A stretch of DNA of 8,628 nt from Comamonadaceae bacterium (GTDB lineage Bacteria > Pseudomonadota > Gammaproteobacteria > Burkholderiales > Burkholderiaceae_C), in contig CANHLD010000071.1 in assembly GCA_947461325.1 (NCBI GenBank), positions 1 through 8,628 of the forward strand, in the 5' to 3' direction. The notes under the pieces are model-generated. The model saw only the letters and a list, made by a program, of their open reading frames with translations, was not told where the DNA came from and made no database searches. Each line of letters starts with the position of its first letter. Position 1 is the stretch's first letter. The translations under genes were made by a program, and so were the position numbers. Positions 6,324-8,628 of this stretch are shown here, piece after piece.

Positions 6324-7553
6324 ATGGCAGTACACCTACACGTAGCTCGCCCTGAAGATTTGCATGCAGTCGCCGGTGTGTCCATCGGCATCACCGAAGC
6401 CGGCGTGCGCAAAGCCAACCGCAAAGACCTGACCGTCATCACACTGGAGCCGGGCACCTCTGTCGGCGCCGTATTCACGCAAAACCGTTTTTGCGCGGCA
6501 CCGGTGCAATTGTGCAAACAGCATTTGGCTTCAGGCACCGGCATTCGTGCCTTGGTGATCAACACCGGCGTCGCTAACGCGGGTACCGGAGAGAGCGGAT
6601 TGCAAAATGCGTTTGCGGTTTGCGAATCAGTGGCGACGCAATTAGGCATCAAGCCTCAACAGGTGCTGCCGTTTTCTACCGGCGTCATCATGGAACCGCT
6701 GCCTGTTCAACGCATTGTCGACGGACTGCCTAAGGCGTTGGCTGCCAGCACGGCGAATAACTGGACCTTGGCTTCACAAGCCATCATGACCACAGACACT
6801 TTGCCCAAAGCCATCAGCCGTCAATTCGATATGGACGGCAAAACCGTCACCATCACCGGTATCTCCAAAGGCGCTGGCATGATCCGCCCGAACATGGCGA
6901 CCATGTTGGGCTTCATGGCCACCGATGCCGCGATTGATCCGAAACTGATGAATGCCTTGGCGCATGAATTGGCTGAAGCCTCATTCAACCGCATCAGCAT
7001 TGACGGCGATACATCCACCAATGACTCGTTCGTGGTCATGGCTAGCGGGCAAGCAGGAAATACGGTTGTCGACGGTTGGGAGAGCGCAAGCGCTCAATCC
7101 TTGAAGCAACATTTGTTAGAAGTGGCGCGTTGGCTGGCGCAGGCGATTGTGCGTGACGGCGAAGGCGCGACCAAGTTCATCACGGTCAGCATTGAAGCCG
7201 GACGCGGCGCTGCTGAATGCCGTCAAGTGGCTTATGCGATTGCGCATTCGCCTTTGGTGAAAACCGCTTTTTTTGCCAGCGACCCGAATCTCGGCCGCAT
7301 CCTGGCCGCGGTTGGATATGCAGGCATCGCAGACTTAGACCAAAGTCTGATTGATTTGTATTTGGACGATGTGCATGTGGCCACGCGTGGCGGACGCCAT
7401 CCTGATTACAAAGAAGAAGACGGGCAGCGTGTCATGAAGCAAGACGAAATCACGGTGCGCGTTTTACTCGGTCGTGGTCAAGCACATGACCAAGTCTGGA
7501 CCTGTGACCTGAGCCATGAGTACGTCACCATCAACGCAGATTACCGCAGCTGA
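6324..7553 (+). CDS. argJ: Glutamate N-acetyltransferase / ornithine acetyltransferase ArgJ
   Basis: This 409-residue cytoplasmic enzyme moves the acetyl group from N-acetylornithine to glutamate, making ornithine and recycling the acetyl group in arginine synthesis. Many members also make N-acetylglutamate from acetyl-CoA; which type this is cannot be read from sequence. The precursor cuts itself into two chains. The cleavage site is in PNMATMLGF between Ala192 and Thr193, and Thr193 becomes the nucleophile. Thr119-Gly120 in PFSTGVIME is the probable oxyanion hole, and Lys182 in SKGAGMI is conserved. Other family segments are GVSIGITEAGVRK near the N-terminus, ISIDGDTSTNDS, FFASDPNLGRILAAVGYAG and the C-terminal INADYRS. 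Length is typical. The gene begins three bases after secA stops, lacks a recognisable ribosome site, and ends two bases before the next ATG, implying translational coupling in one operon. Confidence 0.97.
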   Translation: MAVHLHVARPEDLHAVAGVSIGITEAGVRKANRKDLTVITLEPGTSVGAVFTQNRFCAAPVQLCKQHLASGTGIRALVINTGVANAGTGESGLQNAFAVCESVATQLGIKPQQVLPFSTGVIMEPLPVQRIVDGLPKALAASTANNWTLASQAIMTTDTLPKAISRQFDMDGKTVTITGISKGAGMIRPNMATMLGFMATDAAIDPKLMNALAHELAEASFNRISIDGDTSTNDSFVVMASGQAGNTVVDGWESASAQSLKQHLLEVARWLAQAIVRDGEGATKFITVSIEAGRGAAECRQVAYAIAHSPLVKTAFFASDPNLGRILAAVGYAGIADLDQSLIDLYLDDVHVATRGGRHPDYKEEDGQRVMKQDEITVRVLLGRGQAHDQVWTCDLSHEYVTINADYRS

Positions 7554-7555
7554 GC

Positions 7556-8437
7556 ATGAACGAAGCCCTTGACCGCATGTTGCACCGCGCCGAGTTGTTG
7601 ATGGCACGCATAGAACTCATACTGCCGCAGCCTTTGCATGCGCCTGATTGGAAAGCAGCGATTGCGTTTCGCTACCGCAAACGCAGTAGCGGCCACGGTG
7701 TGCTCGAACCGGTACGTCATATCGGACAAATGTCTTTGGACGATTTGAAAGAAATCGACCAGCAAAAAGAAAAAATCCAGCGCAATACCTTACAGTTCAT
7801 TGAAGGCAAACCTGCCAACAATGTGTTGCTGACCGGGGCGCGCGGCACTGGAAAATCTTCCTTGGTCAAAGCCTGTTTGAACACCTACGCTTCGCGTGGT
7901 TTGCGCTTGATTGAGGTGGACAAGCAAGACATGGTGGACCTGCCGGACATTATTGAAGTGGTGGCTGACCGCCCCGAGAAATTCATCATCTTTTGCGATG
8001 ACTTGAGTTTTGACGAAGGCGAACCGGGCTACAAAGCGCTCAAGTCCATACTCGACGGCACAGTCGCCGCAGCATCGGCCAATGTCTTGATTTATGCCAC
8101 CAGTAACCGCCGCCATTTGTTGCCCGAGTACATGAAGGACAACCTGAGTTACACGCACACAGAGGACGGCGAAGTTCATCCGGGCGAAGTCATTGAAGAA
8201 AAAATTTCTCTGTCTGAGCGTTTCGGTTTGTGGGTGAGTTTTTACCCGTTCAGCCAGGAAGAATATTTACATATCGTCGATCAGTGGCTGGCTTCGCTCA
8301 AGGTTCCGTCCAATTTGCGTGCCCAAGCACATCCCGAATCGCTGGTGTGGGCACTGGAGCGCGGTTCACGCAGCGGTCGCGTGGCCTACCAGTTCGCGCG
8401 TGATTTCGCCGGGCGTTTGGGTGCCTCTGGGCTATGA
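7556..8437 (+). CDS. DUF815-family AAA+ ATPase of unknown role
   Basis: This 293-residue protein is a P-loop ATPase of the DUF815 family, whose cellular role I do not know. The N-terminal part (1-88) is helical with basic patches, including FRYRKRSSGHG (39-48) and the charged stretch KEIDQQKEKIQRN. The ATPase core has Walker A GARGTGKSS (94-102) and Walker B FIIFCDDLSF (143-152) with Asp148-Asp149. A sensor-1-like segment, IYATSNRRHLLPE, covers 179-191. SLSERFG (218-224) offers an arginine-finger candidate, and GSRSGR (270-275) a sensor-2-like arginine. No signal peptide or membrane segment is seen, so it is probably cytoplasmic. All ATP-binding residues look intact. The ATG is two bases after the argJ stop and overlaps mutT by four bases at its end, so it is probably made together with both. 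Position alone does not reveal its function. Confidence 0.9.
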   Translation: MNEALDRMLHRAELLMARIELILPQPLHAPDWKAAIAFRYRKRSSGHGVLEPVRHIGQMSLDDLKEIDQQKEKIQRNTLQFIEGKPANNVLLTGARGTGKSSLVKACLNTYASRGLRLIEVDKQDMVDLPDIIEVVADRPEKFIIFCDDLSFDEGEPGYKALKSILDGTVAAASANVLIYATSNRRHLLPEYMKDNLSYTHTEDGEVHPGEVIEEKISLSERFGLWVSFYPFSQEEYLHIVDQWLASLKVPSNLRAQAHPESLVWALERGSRSGRVAYQFARDFAGRLGASGL

Positions 8438-8628
8438 CTGAGCCCACAGTGCGTGTGGTCGATGCCAGCGAACCGCGCTCAGGCGGTGATCACCGCGCAT
8501 TGACCCAAGTGGCTGTCGGTGTGTTGTTTCAAGCGGATGGCCGTTTTTTATTGACTACCCGCCCGCTAGGAAAAGCCTATGCAGGTCATTGGGAATTTCC
8601 GGGCGGAAAAGTTGAAGCAGGCGAAACA
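8434..8628 (+). CDS. mutT: MutT-like Nudix hydrolase (3' end missing)
   Basis: The first 65 codons of a Nudix protein are present; the window edge cuts it inside the catalytic box. The start codon overlaps the stop of the preceding ATPase gene as ATGA (8434-8437). Residues 1-23 are a polar lead-in and the domain begins at about TQVAVGVLFQADGRFLL (24-40). The segment YAGHWEFPGGKVEAGE (49-64) is characteristic of MutT, which hydrolyses 8-oxo-dGTP and so keeps oxidised guanine out of DNA. The Nudix box begins at Gly58, with Glu64 matching its GX5E spacing. The REUXEE catalytic part lies outside the window. Whether it carries a C-terminal thiamine-phosphate-synthase-like domain, as some relatives do, cannot be seen. 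Nudix membership is firm; MutT substrate specificity is inferred. Confidence 0.9.
   Translation, partial: MTEPTVRVVDASEPRSGGDHRALTQVAVGVLFQADGRFLLTTRPLGKAYAGHWEFPGGKVEAGET

Noticed and set aside
1..8628. CRISPR array, insertion sequence, prophage or toxin-antitoxin genes
   Set aside because: No spaced direct repeats, transposase-like frames or terminal inverted repeats were seen; all substantial coding space is taken by core genes.

Overview
The window looks like ordinary chromosomal core DNA of a betaproteobacterium, most likely order Burkholderiales. The basis is gene content and order recognised from memory: cytochrome bc1 genes followed by sspA-sspB, then a dciA-like gene divergent from secA, then argJ, a DUF815 ATPase and mutT. 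Protein motifs are also of beta/gamma type, for example PVWY in cytochrome b and CPFS in SspA. Base composition is close to balanced, with many TTG leucine codons, which is low for the group. No mobile element, CRISPR array, prophage or rRNA is visible.

Left part (1-1890): the 3' three quarters of cytochrome b (petB, cut by the window edge) and the complete cytochrome c1 gene (petC), closed by a strong intrinsic terminator. The Rieske gene petA is expected just outside the left edge. Middle (1891-3149): sspA and sspB, a tightly spaced pair for an RNA-polymerase-associated stringent starvation protein and the ClpXP adaptor. They are followed by a tRNA-Thr(UGU) gene with its own -10 element and a terminator that can act in both directions. 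A small DUF721/DciA-like gene on the minus strand converges on that terminator and is divergent from secA.

Right part (3474-8628): a 99-base divergent intergenic region with a probable -10 element and a 7-bp inverted repeat, then a co-directional run secA, argJ, DUF815 ATPase and mutT (cut by the right edge). The junctions in this run are a 3-base gap, a 2-base gap and a 4-base ATGA overlap. This packing and the poor Shine-Dalgarno matches suggest one transcript with translational coupling. The functions are unrelated (protein export, arginine synthesis, unknown AAA+ ATPase, nucleotide-pool sanitation), as is common for housekeeping operons in this group.

The points most worth a second look are the secA leader (no Shine-Dalgarno, hairpin, two tiny reading frames ending just before the start), the uncharacterised DUF815 ATPase, the very short DciA-like protein and a mismatch in the tRNA T-stem. 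I did not find strong evidence for a wholly new system. No stretch longer than 300 bases lacks a gene.
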